The notes under the pieces are model-generated. The model searched no databases and was not told where the DNA came from. It worked only from the letters and a program-made list of their open reading frames with translations. From Lethocerus indicus (lineage: Eukaryota > Arthropoda > Insecta > Hemiptera > Belostomatidae), in assembly GCA_019843655.1 (NCBI GenBank), contig JACDQD010000103.1, positions 2,666,001 through 2,730,000 of the forward strand: a DNA stretch of 64,000 bases, given 5' to 3'. Shown one piece after another: positions 12,501-22,849 of this stretch (position 1 is its first letter; every line of letters starts with the position of its first letter). Both the position numbers and the translations under genes were made by a program.

Positions 12501-15500
12501 AATCTGGCCGGGGGTCAGACCAACAGGAGAAAGGTTAAATTATAAATTACAGGTCATATCTGGCCGGTCTCGGCTTCCACGGATCCCATTTCGAAATACA
12601 CCATAAATTTTCACGCCTTACTGTGACTCGGAAAGAGGAGCGGTGGCCTTTGAAAAGGGCTCGAAGTCCTTTTTTTATTAAAAAAACGTTCACTTCGCGA
12701 CCCTAAATCGCTGTCAATGACTCGGCAATGCCCGGTTAGTGCTGTAACTTTGACGAGCAATGAAATTGCTTAACTGGACGAATGCGTGTCATCGTCATCA
12801 GCAACAGTTTTTTCAATACAATGTAACTGCGATTTAAAGTTGTTTGTATTCTAACCAATCACAACAATAGAATAGACTAGGATATTTGTGGGGGGGTCCG
12901 TCAGGAATTGCGTTAGTTTCTCTTGTTTGTTTGATCCAAAGTCAGACAACTTTCGGCTTTATGGGGGTAGCGATCGAGATTTCAGAATGTCATCACCCTC
13001 TTTGACCCTTCGTAATTCCGCTTTCTCGCCATTGTCGGTAGAGTTCCACTTGGACACATTTCATGCATGTCGACGAAGTATACCGTCGCCGGCATATGGA
13101 CTTATTGAACCCCAATGTCGAACTGTTGTTCGACATTTTCCGACAAGAGTCACTACTTCCCATTAAAATATTTTATATTAAAATTTATAACATTTAATGG
13201 TGTTACATATTAAGGGTAATTATTTAGCTGAAGTAGAGAACTCGTAGAAATATACCTAAGAATTTAGCCTTCGATTTATCGGGTTCGAGTCAGAGCACGT
13301 CGCCGAGGAATCCGGCCAGCACCGCATAGCGAATTTTCGGCAAACCACCAACGTCCGAGAGGCGTTTCTACCGACCCCTGGAAGCCGGGAACGCTGCACC
13401 TGCTAAAGGTCACGCCGATCGCTACTGTACTTTTTTTTCTTATTCCGTGCCCAAGTATTTATGCCACGTTGAGTAACGACCCACATAATGGCACGAGGAA
13501 GTGGCGGCTCCCGAGCAGGTCCGACGGTGCTCCAATGGGCGATGTATTTTAGCAAAAAAATTTGGCACGACAGCAACTGAGGAACTGCGTTTAAAAGTCA
13601 AATAACTGGTGGAGTTTAGTTCGCAGTTCCACTCGTCATTATCTTTTCGATGGCATGTGCCAAATGATAGTAGTGAAATTGTGATTTCCAGAATACTTAA
13701 AATTCCAGAAGGGCCTGTGAAATTAAATTCCTAAACCGGCACGAGGGAGCGCGTGTCCGAATTCCGAAACCTCCCTGCAAATTATAAACCGATTTTTAGG
13801 AATAGCGTTGAATTCAGACACGATGCTTCGCCCGACTGAAAGGTGGGGAACGACCACTGAGGCAACACGCCCGGAGTGTGTTTCGAGGGCTTTCGCGGTT
13901 CGGGAAAGTCGCGGCCGGGCCGCTAATTGCGAGGCCGAAAAAATTTCCCGCCCGCCGTTCGGCAGGAAGGTTATCTTGTGCGAAAGATCGCCGCCGTTGA
14001 GGGAATGAAACGGCCGTATGGGGCAACCGAACCGAATTAAGCGGACGGCTCGACGCCCCTTATCGGAACCCGGCCCTCTTTGTTAGCGTAATTACTCGAA
14101 CTGAAAGAGCGACATTCAAAACTAGCCAAACCTGAGTTCATTTCTTCATATTTCCCACCTATATCGGAAAAAACTCAATATGTAATGGAGTTAGTGAGCT
14201 CCACTTATTCAACCACTTGACAATTTTTATTGAAGAAAATCTATAGCTGTAAAGTTTATAAACTACACAATTCTGTCCATGATGCGCTATATTGTGCGAC
14301 ATACTTGGAGTATTTTTCTATCAATTTTTTTTAAATTGGAAACACTTCTACGGAGTGGTAGGTACTTTCCACCTCGTTTAGGCTTAGAGTTTATAGCTGT
14401 TTTAGGCTTCGACAGTTTCAGATTCAGATGTTTTTGAAAACCCAGACAGGGGAAACGATTAAACTGTAATCGTTATCGATAAGAGGCGGTAATGAAGGTG
14501 GCAAGCCCCTGGGAACTGGGGCTCCGGCCGAGGCACACAGCCGAGCTTGCCCTCAGTTTACAACACAAGTCAAACATTGCCCGCCACTATAACAATTGTA
14601 TTATAACTAACTATAACTGGGAGACCCGCCAAGGACCCGACTGAAATTAATCTAATTGCCGGCGTGAAATTACTTCATTATATGAAAACGCGTTGTCCCA
14701 GCAACCTTGTCCGACTGTAACAACGGTCCCGACCAATTTTATCGCACTTGCCTCGGACAACAAGAAATAAAAAAACCGACGAGATATTTTCCCATTACTG
14801 AAAAAGAAGAATCAATATCGCTAGTTGTCCTACCCATCAGGTATATAACATGAAAATATATAATCACGATAAACACAAACACATACTTCAAAACAATATA
14901 GTAATTAATGTTATTATTGCAATACTGTATTTTAGGTAAATGTTTCTTTATAAAATCGAAAATTCGAACATATACTGAGAAATTAATCAACGAATAAAAC
15001 AATTATTAAAAATAACGTCGGCACGTAATATAGTGCGATGAATAATCCCGACTTACTTTATGTTACCTAACTTTTAACTGAATATTGATTAACATTAAAG
15101 AGCTGATAAGAGAATTTATAGTGATTAACATAGGTCAGAGTTTTAATTGGTCACCTTAGAGGTAAATCGAAGTGAAGCACCGTTTGGAAAAAAGGAAAGG
15201 AAGCAGCGGTTCTGAGCCAAGGTCTCTTTTTATTTCAAACTCAAATATTAGCTTGAGTCCTATGAATTTGGTTTTCCTTGAATAAACCTTGCAGAATGTA
15301 AACTTGGCCTTTGAGGAAAATGTGATTCGAAAAAGTTGGTCTAGCGTTCAAATCCTTCCTATGGGTCTTCCTATGTTCTCTCCATGAGTTTTGTTTGTTT
15401 GTTTAATTCTTAATTCTTGTTAGGATCAGATTTGCTCAGAACTGAGATGCAACTCTCGAATAATGTCCGGGGGTGCGAAAAATACGTCTTGGAAGCTCCG

Positions 15501-16600
15501 GCCGAATGGAAACTCTAGTAAAGGTCGCGTTCCGTCCGCGGATGCTTGCAGTCGGGGCCGGAAATACCTACCTTAGTTTACGCAAACCACTATTCCGTGA
15601 ACGAAGATTAGCATTTCCAAAACGGTATAGCCTGTGCTTTGACCTATGCGATCATCGCACATTTCAAATATCAACCGAAGCGAAGAACGCCCTGAAATCT
15701 CCAATTACGACATTTTGGGCCTTAAAAATGAAACACTCTTCTGATTTAGAATGTCTCCTATTCCAATGTGAACTAGTCGAAAACACTAAAGTTATCAGTT
15801 CACGGGGTGTTATACAAATAACACAATAATGTCTGGGAGTCGGGAAATACAAATAAGAATAATTGTCGCGATCCCATTAACGCAGAACATATTGTCAGTA
15901 TGAACATATCTTATTCAGAATTAGAATATTAAACACTTCATTGATTGTTGACTTAATAACTGAGCAGGTTATAAAAAAACACTGCGTGAAATATAAAAAT
16001 GTAGAAATATAAATTCTTCTTAGTACCTATCGAAAAAAATAATTGATACACCAAATGTTTGGATGTCTGATTTAAACGAGTAGTGAGGTTAGTAAGGACT
16101 CAATAAATTAATTTAAGGTATTTTCTCAGGTGCCCAAAAGATTTTCCTTTCTCCTGCCGCCAACAATTTTTAAATTTAAATACTCTCGCCATAAGAGCTG
16201 TTGGAGGAAGTTGGCAATAGTCGCCAGTGCCCTCATTAAGTTGTGATCGAACGCCTTGAACTGGCGACCATTAATCACGAACGATTCGTGATGTAAATGA
16301 TCCGCCGAGATTGTATTCACTGATGATTCAATCCGTTTTGCCAAGCTGTCTGTTCTTCGTTAACCTCGAACCAACGCCCCCTATCATTTGTAAAAACATT
16401 ATTATATAATTTTATTTAATCGTTCGTATTGGATTTTAGTTATAATCAGAGTAATTTAATATTAATAGCAAATACGGCCAGTATGATTCTTTGTGGTTAT
16501 TAGATGTTCCAAATATTTGAATTTTAATCGTAGGAAAACTGTTGAATTTGTAATGGGGTTAAAAAAAGGGTATTAAATGTAGAATATTAAAACAAGCTTT
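9600..16600. other. Intergenic DNA between genes 1 and 2, left part
   Basis: About 7 kb with no supportable gene. Open frames of 90-120 codons here (for example 10686-11042 and 15473-15829) lack promoter, splice or compositional support. Small items seen: an array of four ~10-bp units with the core GGATTAAG at about 10322-10358, and TGATACTAACCCGCA at 10019-10033, which recurs at 23643-23657 and may mark a transposon fragment. Confidence 0.5.
10322..10358. repeat. Short tandem repeat, ~10-bp unit
   Basis: Four imperfect copies of a ~10-bp unit with the core GGATTAAG (GTGGATTAAG, GTGGATTAAG, GCGGATTAAG, CTGGATTG). Confidence 0.8.
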
Positions 16601-16608
16601 TGCGATCT

Positions 16609-16610
<2 letters not shown>

Positions 16611-16660
<50 letters not shown>
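16611..16660. repeat. (TA)n microsatellite beside array 1
   Basis: About 50 bp of TA dinucleotides, ending 25 bp before the first unit of the 70-bp tandem array. It may mark the insertion site of the array-bearing element. Confidence 0.95.
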
Positions 16661-16668
<8 letters not shown>

Positions 16669-16685
16669 TGCGTTATATAAGAGCT

Positions 16686-17470
16686 GCTAGTTTATCGGTC
16701 CAAGTGCACAATGAACTATAGTTAAGTACATTTCCGTACCACCCTCAGGGTGCGCTAGTTTATCGGTCCATGTGCACCAATGAACTTTAGTTAAGTACAT
16801 TTCCGCATTACACTCAGGGGGGCGCTAGTTTATCGGTTCATGTGCACCGAACGAACTTTAGTTAAGTACATTTCCGCACCACCCTCAGGGGGCGCTAGTT
16901 TATCGGTCCATGTGCACCGAACGAACTTTAGTTAAGTACATTTCCGCATTACACTCAGGGGGCGCTAGTTTATCGGTTCATGTGCACCGAACGAACTTTA
17001 GTTAAGTACATTTCCGCACCACCCTCAGGGGGCGCTAGTTTATCGGTCCATGTGCACCGAACGAACTTTAGTTAAGTACATTTCCGCATACACTCAGGGG
17101 CGCTAGTTTATCGGTTCATGTGCACCGAACGAACTTTAGTTAAGTACATTTCCGCACCACCCTCAGGGGGCGCTAGTTTATCGGTCCATGTGCACCGAAC
17201 GAACTTTAGTTAAGTACATTTCCGCATTACACTCAGGGGGGCGCTAGTTTATCGGTTCATGTGCACCGAACGAACTTTAGTTAAGTACATTTCCGCACCA
17301 CCCTCAGGGGGCGCTAGTTTATCGGTCCATGTGCACCGAACGAACCTTAGTTAAGTACATTTCCGCACCACCCTCAGGAGGGCGCTAGTTTCACAAAAAT
17401 CGTTCGTAGCGCCCCCTGAGGGTGGTGTGGAAATGCACTTAACTAAAGTTCGTTGGGTGCACTTGCACTA
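16686..17470 (+). repeat. 70-bp tandem array 1 with CTCF-like motif
   Basis: Ten head-to-tail units of about 70 bp, each running GCGCTAGTTTATCGG ... TTAGTTAAGTACATTTCCGC ... CTCAGGGGG. Units 2-9 alternate between two versions (GGTCCATG with CATTACACTC, and GGTTCATG with CACCACCCTC), so the array grew in ~140-bp dimer steps. The unit junction CAGGGGGCGCTA is an exact match to the 3' 12 bases of the vertebrate CTCF consensus. Five copies keep exactly five G; the others have four or six or a substitution. The array ends in TTTCACAAAAATCGTTCG at about 17388-17405 and is followed by one inverted unit to about 17470. The same terminal sequence flanks array 3 in reverse orientation. Confidence 0.95.
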
Positions 17471-17489
17471 AAAATAAACCTTTTTCAAT

Positions 17490-17850
17490 AAATTATGGAT
17501 CAACAGGAAAACATTACACAAGTACACAATACCAGATAGGTTTCCTGTCATATATTTGGAAATCAGAACCTAAACACCAGCCTCCAAAAACACAATAACA
17601 AGACACATATACACACCACAACCACCACAGTACAGTGGCAGTGACAGTGGAGTGAGGTTACCCAAAAAAAATCCAAATTGCCAAATGACTAACACCGCTA
17701 CTGAAGATGTCGAGCAGCGGAAACCGGTCTAGTAAAAGACTAAACCAGCGAGAGGAAACAGAAACACACGAAATCTACGGAATCTGTTTTCGTCATTCAC
17801 CAGAGAAAGGACGCCGCAACAAGATCCTAGTCCAGAACAGGTTCCGCCTA
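17490..17850 (+). mobile_element. Dispersed element tail, copy 1 (Penelope-like?)
   Basis: Non-coding stretch next to array 1, shared with 28140-28375 and 42610-42830. Common landmarks are GATCAACAGGAAAA, ACAATAACAAGACA, CACAGTAC followed by GTGACAGTG, GCCAAATGACTAACACCG and, in copies 1 and 3, AAACACACGAAATCT. It contains a hammerhead-like motif at 17697-17733. Hammerhead motifs are established in Penelope-like retroelements, which is the basis for the tentative class. No reverse transcriptase remains here, so the class is inference. Confidence 0.55.
17697..17733 (+). ncRNA. Hammerhead-ribozyme-like motif
   Basis: Reads GCTA, CTGAAGA (17701-17707), a short stem-loop, GAAA (17720-17723), ACCGGTC (17723-17729) and TAGT. 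This fits the hammerhead core (CUGANGA and GAAA), with stem I GCUA/UAGU closing, a minimal self-complementary stem III (ACCGGU) and cleavage expected after C17729. Stem II is weak here (wobble pairs) and seems offset by one unpaired U, so activity is doubtful. Minimal stem III forms are typical of Penelope-like elements. Confidence 0.45.
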
Positions 17851-20290
17851 AGACAGACGATTGGGTAATTCATTCTATTCGTTAAGCGAGGTTCGTAAAA
17901 AATCTGAGCTTGTATTAAAGAACGAAACATTGAAATTTAAAGCAATTATAGTCTTATAATAGAAGTAGATTATTTTTCAGGAGTTGTGCAGTTGATAATA
18001 TATTAGATATTCCCCCATCACTTCGGTTTTGAAAAAAAATCTGTAAAACTTAAACAAATGCACAGTTATCAACTATTACTTTTCATTGTTAGTTCCATAA
18101 ATAATAATTGAAGCGATTATTGAAAAGGTCATAGGATTGAAAATGGGCTTACCTTAACATAAGTCAAAAATGATTCGACGGTTAATGCCGATTTAATATT
18201 CCTGACCAAAATGTAAGGTAAGTTCCTCGCGAATGACTATTGTGCGCTCCTCCAGTCCCAGTGCATCAATTCTACACCCTTTTGTCAACAAACATTATCA
18301 AACCGTACTTAAACATAATGAATTGTCCTGAGTTCACACGCTTGAGTCGACACTGCATGCGAAACGCGTTGTCTGCGGTTTACAACTGAAACGGTTCTTT
18401 AAAAAAACTTCGAAAGTTAAATTGGCACTTTTAACATTTTCGGCAAACTGTCCGTGACGACATAGGCATTGAACACTGTAGGCCAAACTGTTTTATAGCC
18501 GAACGTTTCTCAGCCGAACAAAGAAATGTGTTCCCCGTCCGTACAGAAACGTTTCCTTTTAATAGACACATAAAATCTTGATAACTGACGACTGAGTGAA
18601 TTTAAGAAAATTTATGTTTCTCAGAAAACAGTGGTTCTCATTTCTTAAGTACTGTATTCTTCTTTGTATTTACTTATATCCGACATAAATACATTTATTT
18701 GGATGCGCCAGCACACCATTTTTCATTGAATTAAGTTAAATACTTAAAATGTACAATGTGTTTCAAGGAAATTACAAAGTACAAATTGCGCATTTCACAA
18801 TCTTGAAATCGCCCTATTACGAAGGGGACTATCTCCAATTAAAAAAGATATTTCGATTATTTCATAAATCTTGTGACATATCTTGTTTCTGGACTGTCGT
18901 CGGCCCAATGGTGAAACCCCAGACCGGTTTCGGGAAAAAAGGGGTTCAGCCAAGAAATAGGTAGTTCACTAGGGAAAGTTCCTAATATTAAGGAATAGTA
19001 TACACAAGAAAACTTTTGTTACAATATAATATATATGTAGATAAAGAATTTTCTTATTTCTACTCAAATCACTTATTTTTTCTTTTCCTGTTTTCTATTC
19101 TACTTTATTATATATTGAGGTGAATGTTATTATCTTTAAATTGAATACTAAACTATTATGAAAAAAATAATTATTATTTATTTTTCAAAGTTAAGGGGAG
19201 ACTATGGTAACAAATATATAGTCAAGTCTTCAGCTAAGACGAAAACAAATTAATTCAGCCATTCATGAATTCATCTGCCTTCAACTTTATACAACTTCCG
19301 GAATCGGCAAGTAGATTGGGCTTAAATTGAGGGAACGTACCCACAGCTGAAGCGGTCACATGAAACCAATTCATAACGCGCGTTCGTTGTTGCAACACGC
19401 ATAATAAACGTGTTAGAAATTACACAAGGTCTTATTTTTTAGACTTAGATTGCAAACGGAAAATTGACTCGTGTCGTTCACTCGCGTAAAAGTACGCGCT
19501 TGAGAAAATTCGGCTGAGAACAGGACTTTGAAGGAGGGTGGGGGTGAGGGATTACTTGGGACATGTCGACAATATGTTAATTTAGTATGAAAGCGCAATT
19601 TTAATTGCAGGAGAGGTTATACATGTGCCTTAGGCAATTAATACTCTAAAACTAAATAACCAAAATATACAGTATACCAAAGTACCCCTTACTCAGATAA
19701 TAAACTATTAGTCTATTGAAAGTATAACTTTTATATATATCGTAATTCTAGCTTACAAACAACGGGTAAAATTACTGCTGTTCCCATTTCACTCTTACTT
19801 CAACGGTAAGTAAAGCAGTTATTACATAAATTAAATAGATAATAACTAATATAACTAAAAATTTCAAACTGGATCTGCACCAAAGTCTCAGAATATTATA
19901 TTTAGTTAACATATAAATTGTTCCATTATTAATAGAAACGTTATTAATTAATTTTAACAACGAAGTTGGCTCAGGTCTGCACGATTGAATTCAGAATCGC
20001 GTTTAGAGATATATATTTCACGATTTTCCTACATTTTAATACAAATTGTTAAAACTATTGCGTTATTATAACTTGCTAATACTCGCGTTTAACCTAACAA
20101 CCAACTTCATTTCAGTATCTGAACTGCATTGAAACCCCCCCAAGTTAACAGGGTGGGCATGACTACCGTCTGTCTTCCAATTCGGAGCGCCTCGCCTTAG
20201 AAACGAGTTGTATAACAGCGGGCGGGCTGTGACTTGTGCAAAGGTCAAGCGTTTTGTGGGGGGACGTCCGGGCCCGGTGGAGAACAGCCT
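17850..20290. other. Intergenic DNA between genes 1 and 2, right part
   Basis: About 2.4 kb of AT-rich sequence between the element tail and the promoter of gene 2. Open frames are short and unsupported. No RNA gene or repeat beyond simple runs was seen. Confidence 0.5.
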
Positions 20291-20375
20291 CGTAGTGGTG
20301 GTGGTGGTGGTGGGGCCCACGCCTCTATATATATATATAAGAGGCGGGACCGATTCATTATCCAACCTGGACAGA
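20290..20375 (+). promoter_or_regulatory. TATA promoter of cuticular gene 2
   Basis: A (GTG)n run leads into GGTGGGGCCCAC (20309-20320), then an extended TATA tract at 20326-20340. The TATA tract sits inside an almost perfect inverted repeat, GCCTCT at 20321-20326 against AGAGGC at 20340-20345. The start codon is at 20404. The layout matches the promoter of gene 1. A long open frame across this region (20208-20633) is taken as accidental because it runs through the promoter. Confidence 0.75.
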
Positions 20376-20403
20376 CCGACAGAAGACCGAACCGACTATC
20401 AAG

Positions 20404-22766
20404 ATGCACCACTTGACCACCGTGAGTATTCAGAACGGTCGATTATTCGATCGGAACCACGTCGCCAACAGTATTCGTGTTTCGGGTCAATTCCGGTTGA
20501 ATTTCGTCCGATACCATTCATTCCTCGGTGCCAGTATGTCCGCTGCCCCTATAAACTAAATTTTTGTTTGGAAAACCGTCAATTCTTACATTATTCTGCT
20601 AGACCGGTTTCGCCTTCCCGCCACCTTCGGTAGACTCGTCAGTAGATTCGGGTTATTGACAGCAACAGTTCAGCGACGATGCATGGTTAAATGGCAACCG
20701 GCATGTTTCAGTTCTCAGTTATTCTACCGGTCTAGCATAGATAGGTCGCAATTAGCACGGGACGAAGTAGGATTTATATTCTTTTTATATTTTAAATGCG
20801 TTCGAAATTCTGGAATGGAAGGTATTAAACGAATTATTAGGCGAATTAACGTCCACGTACTCCTGTAACATAACCGGCGGCATGTGCAGTAGTGGGCTTA
20901 ATACCGTAACGATTTTGACTATATTTGCAGTCAATTTCGGTTTATTTCTTAGGAGACGCGCCAATGTTTTGAATCTTATCGCTCCTGTTTTTCTTCTATT
21001 ATTCTTGCTATTAGATCCTCAGTTAGAACGCTTTCCGCTTCTGTCTGTAGTTTAGGTTTATTTATGACACAAGACGTGCGGTAACTTCACTGCGTAATGC
21101 TACGAAAAATATTAACCTCAATATTAAAACTTAAAAATACTTCGTCTAAATATGGCAGTAAATAATAGTAGATATCAATTTAGCGAGAGATTCGACAATT
21201 CAGTTTTCTTTTCAGTTTCGTCAGAGCGCTGTGTCAAAACGCTCCATCTACACTAACCTAAATACTTATCCATAACACTGCAGGAAGATATAATCTATTA
21301 TTATACTATCATGCGTTATAGCCTACAAGTGAAATAGACTCACCCATATTCTCGATTATAGTAAAGAATCACATAGCTCCCTCTGATTCGATCTTATGCT
21401 AGACCGGTTTCGGCTTCTCGCCATCTTCACTAGGCCTTCTTCAGTGCTTGTAGCATGTTGGATGCCGGCTTGGAATTGCCCCGACGATATAGTTACTGTC
21501 ACTCAGCTCGGAAGTTGGAGGCCACAGCCGAAGTGTTCAAATATTTGCTCATTTAAGAGTTAGGTTGACGCCCAGTGAAGAAGGAAAAGAAATTTCCTAT
21601 TCTGGGGACGGAAGACTCGGAGATTGGCCAACCGGCGGGACGGGGTCAGGCCGACAATGGGGGAGCGCCGCTAGCGGCTAAAGAGGTTCACACGTGAAAA
21701 TAAAGACAAATTACGGTCCCTCGTTAGCGCTAATTAGCCGTCCCACTTTGGGCCCACTTTCCTTTCTTCGGCCCCACTCAATTAGAGACCCGACAGGTTC
21801 GGACAAATCAATCAGTTTACAAATAAACACAGGAAAATTAATAAAAGTGCCGCGGGGAGAATAAATCACAAGTCCATTAATCGCATAAGGAATATTACAG
21901 CTAATTATTATTGTTCGTTACATTCATGAAGGACTGTGATTTTGTGCTATGAGAAATTTCAGAGAGAAAGAGAGAGATTCCCAATAGTTCGACCGAACGT
22001 TGATTTGCATTCGGGTGGTTTAGTGTCCTTCGAATATCCTCGCTAAAAGAGTGTTCTATCGGCCTTAATTCTTATATACGTAATAAAAAATCGATCCTAC
22101 CGTACGCCCTGGTTTAACGATTGCAGATATTATTGGGAATGCTGGCCGGAGCCGCGATTGGGGCACCGCAGTTCGGGCAACAGCAACTCCAGTACACGAC
22201 CCCGGTGCCAATAGTGCAGCAGTCTCAGGACGGCCCCAACCCGGACGGTTCCTACCAGTACAGGTAGCACTTATTTCCTGCTCTTACTTTATAACCTAAC
22301 ACACATAGAAAAGTGATTTTCTGTGTAGAACCTAAATCGTGAATACAGGATCTTCATGGAAGGATTGTTTCGTGAATACATTCCGGTTGCGTAATTTTAT
22401 TATTTTTAGAAATTGGCTCTTCGAAATTGATCGTTTTAAATTAATCGTTCGAATCTTTCGGTCAGCTACTCGACCGGCAATGGTATCAACGGCAGGGAGA
22501 GCGGCTACTTGAAGAATGCGGGCACGGCCGACGAGGCTCAGGTGGCCGAAGGCTCGGTGAGTTACACGGCCCCCGACGGCTCCCCGATCAGCCTGAACTA
22601 CGTGGCCGACGAGGGCGGTTTCAGGGTGGAGGGTGCCCACCTCCCGACGCCCCCGCCCATACCCGAGGCCATTAGGAAGGCCCTCGAGTTCATCAACTCC
22701 CAGCCCCAGCAGTACGACGACAACGGCTTCCCCATACAATCCGCCCCGAGGCCCAACTTCGGCTGA
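20404..22766 (+). CDS. RR-1 type cuticular protein (gene 2)
   Basis: Secreted chitin-binding cuticle protein, paralogue of gene 1. Exons are 20404-20421, 22127-22263 and 22466-22766, giving 151 aa. Exon 2 is 137 nt, exactly as in gene 1, and intron phases (0, then 2) agree, which supports tandem duplication. Residues 1-18 form the signal peptide (ILLGMLAGAAIG, cleavage near APQ). Residues 19-46 are Gln/Pro-rich. The RR domain covers about 47-112 with GSVSYTAPDG, YVADEGGF and [13 protein letters not shown]; the usual P of GFxPxG is replaced (GFRVEG). The tail is Gln/Asp-rich and ends NFG. The start follows a strong TATA promoter; exon 1 codes MHHLTT and has a GTGAGT donor. An AATAAA lies at 22826-22831. 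Confidence 0.93.
20422..22126 (+). other. Intron 1 of gene 2
   Basis: A 1.7-kb phase-0 intron. It holds two minus-strand remnants of the dispersed hammerhead-like motif: 20598-20630 (degenerate) and 21398-21436 (well kept GAAAC, CCGGTC and TAGC, but the core C is G). These look like old transposable-element fragments. Confidence 0.6.
21398..21436 (-). mobile_element. Hammerhead-like motif remnant
   Basis: On the minus strand the sequence reads CCTAGTGAAGATGGCGAG, then AAGCCGAAACCGGTCTAGC. Compared with the fuller copy at 28290-28324, stem II (GGC/GCC) and GAAAC are intact, but the first core base before UGAAGA is G instead of C, which should abolish cleavage. It is probably a solo fragment of the same element family. 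Confidence 0.45.
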
Positions 22767-22825
22767 TCGCCTCACCTATATCCGTCTAAATCTTCCTACC
22801 CCTCCCATTCATTTAGTTCGTATTC

Positions 22826-22831
22826 AATAAA
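22826..22831 (+). terminator. Polyadenylation signal of gene 2
   Basis: AATAAA 60 bp after the stop codon of gene 2, followed by a T-rich stretch. Confidence 0.75.
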
Positions 22832-22849
22832 CACATTTTTTTATATATT

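Noticed and set aside
13280..13300. tRNA B-box-like GGGTTCGAGTC
   Set aside because: No A box at the right distance and no cloverleaf can be drawn.
16686..17400. Array resembling a CRISPR
   Set aside because: Units are contiguous near-identical 70-mers without unique spacers, in a clearly eukaryotic sequence.
20208..20633. 141-codon open frame over the gene 2 promoter
   Set aside because: It runs through the TATA tract and first exon of gene 2 in another frame; its Val/Gly-rich runs come from the GTG repeat.
22332..22775. 147-codon minus-strand frame
   Set aside because: Antisense of gene 2 exon 3, same cause.
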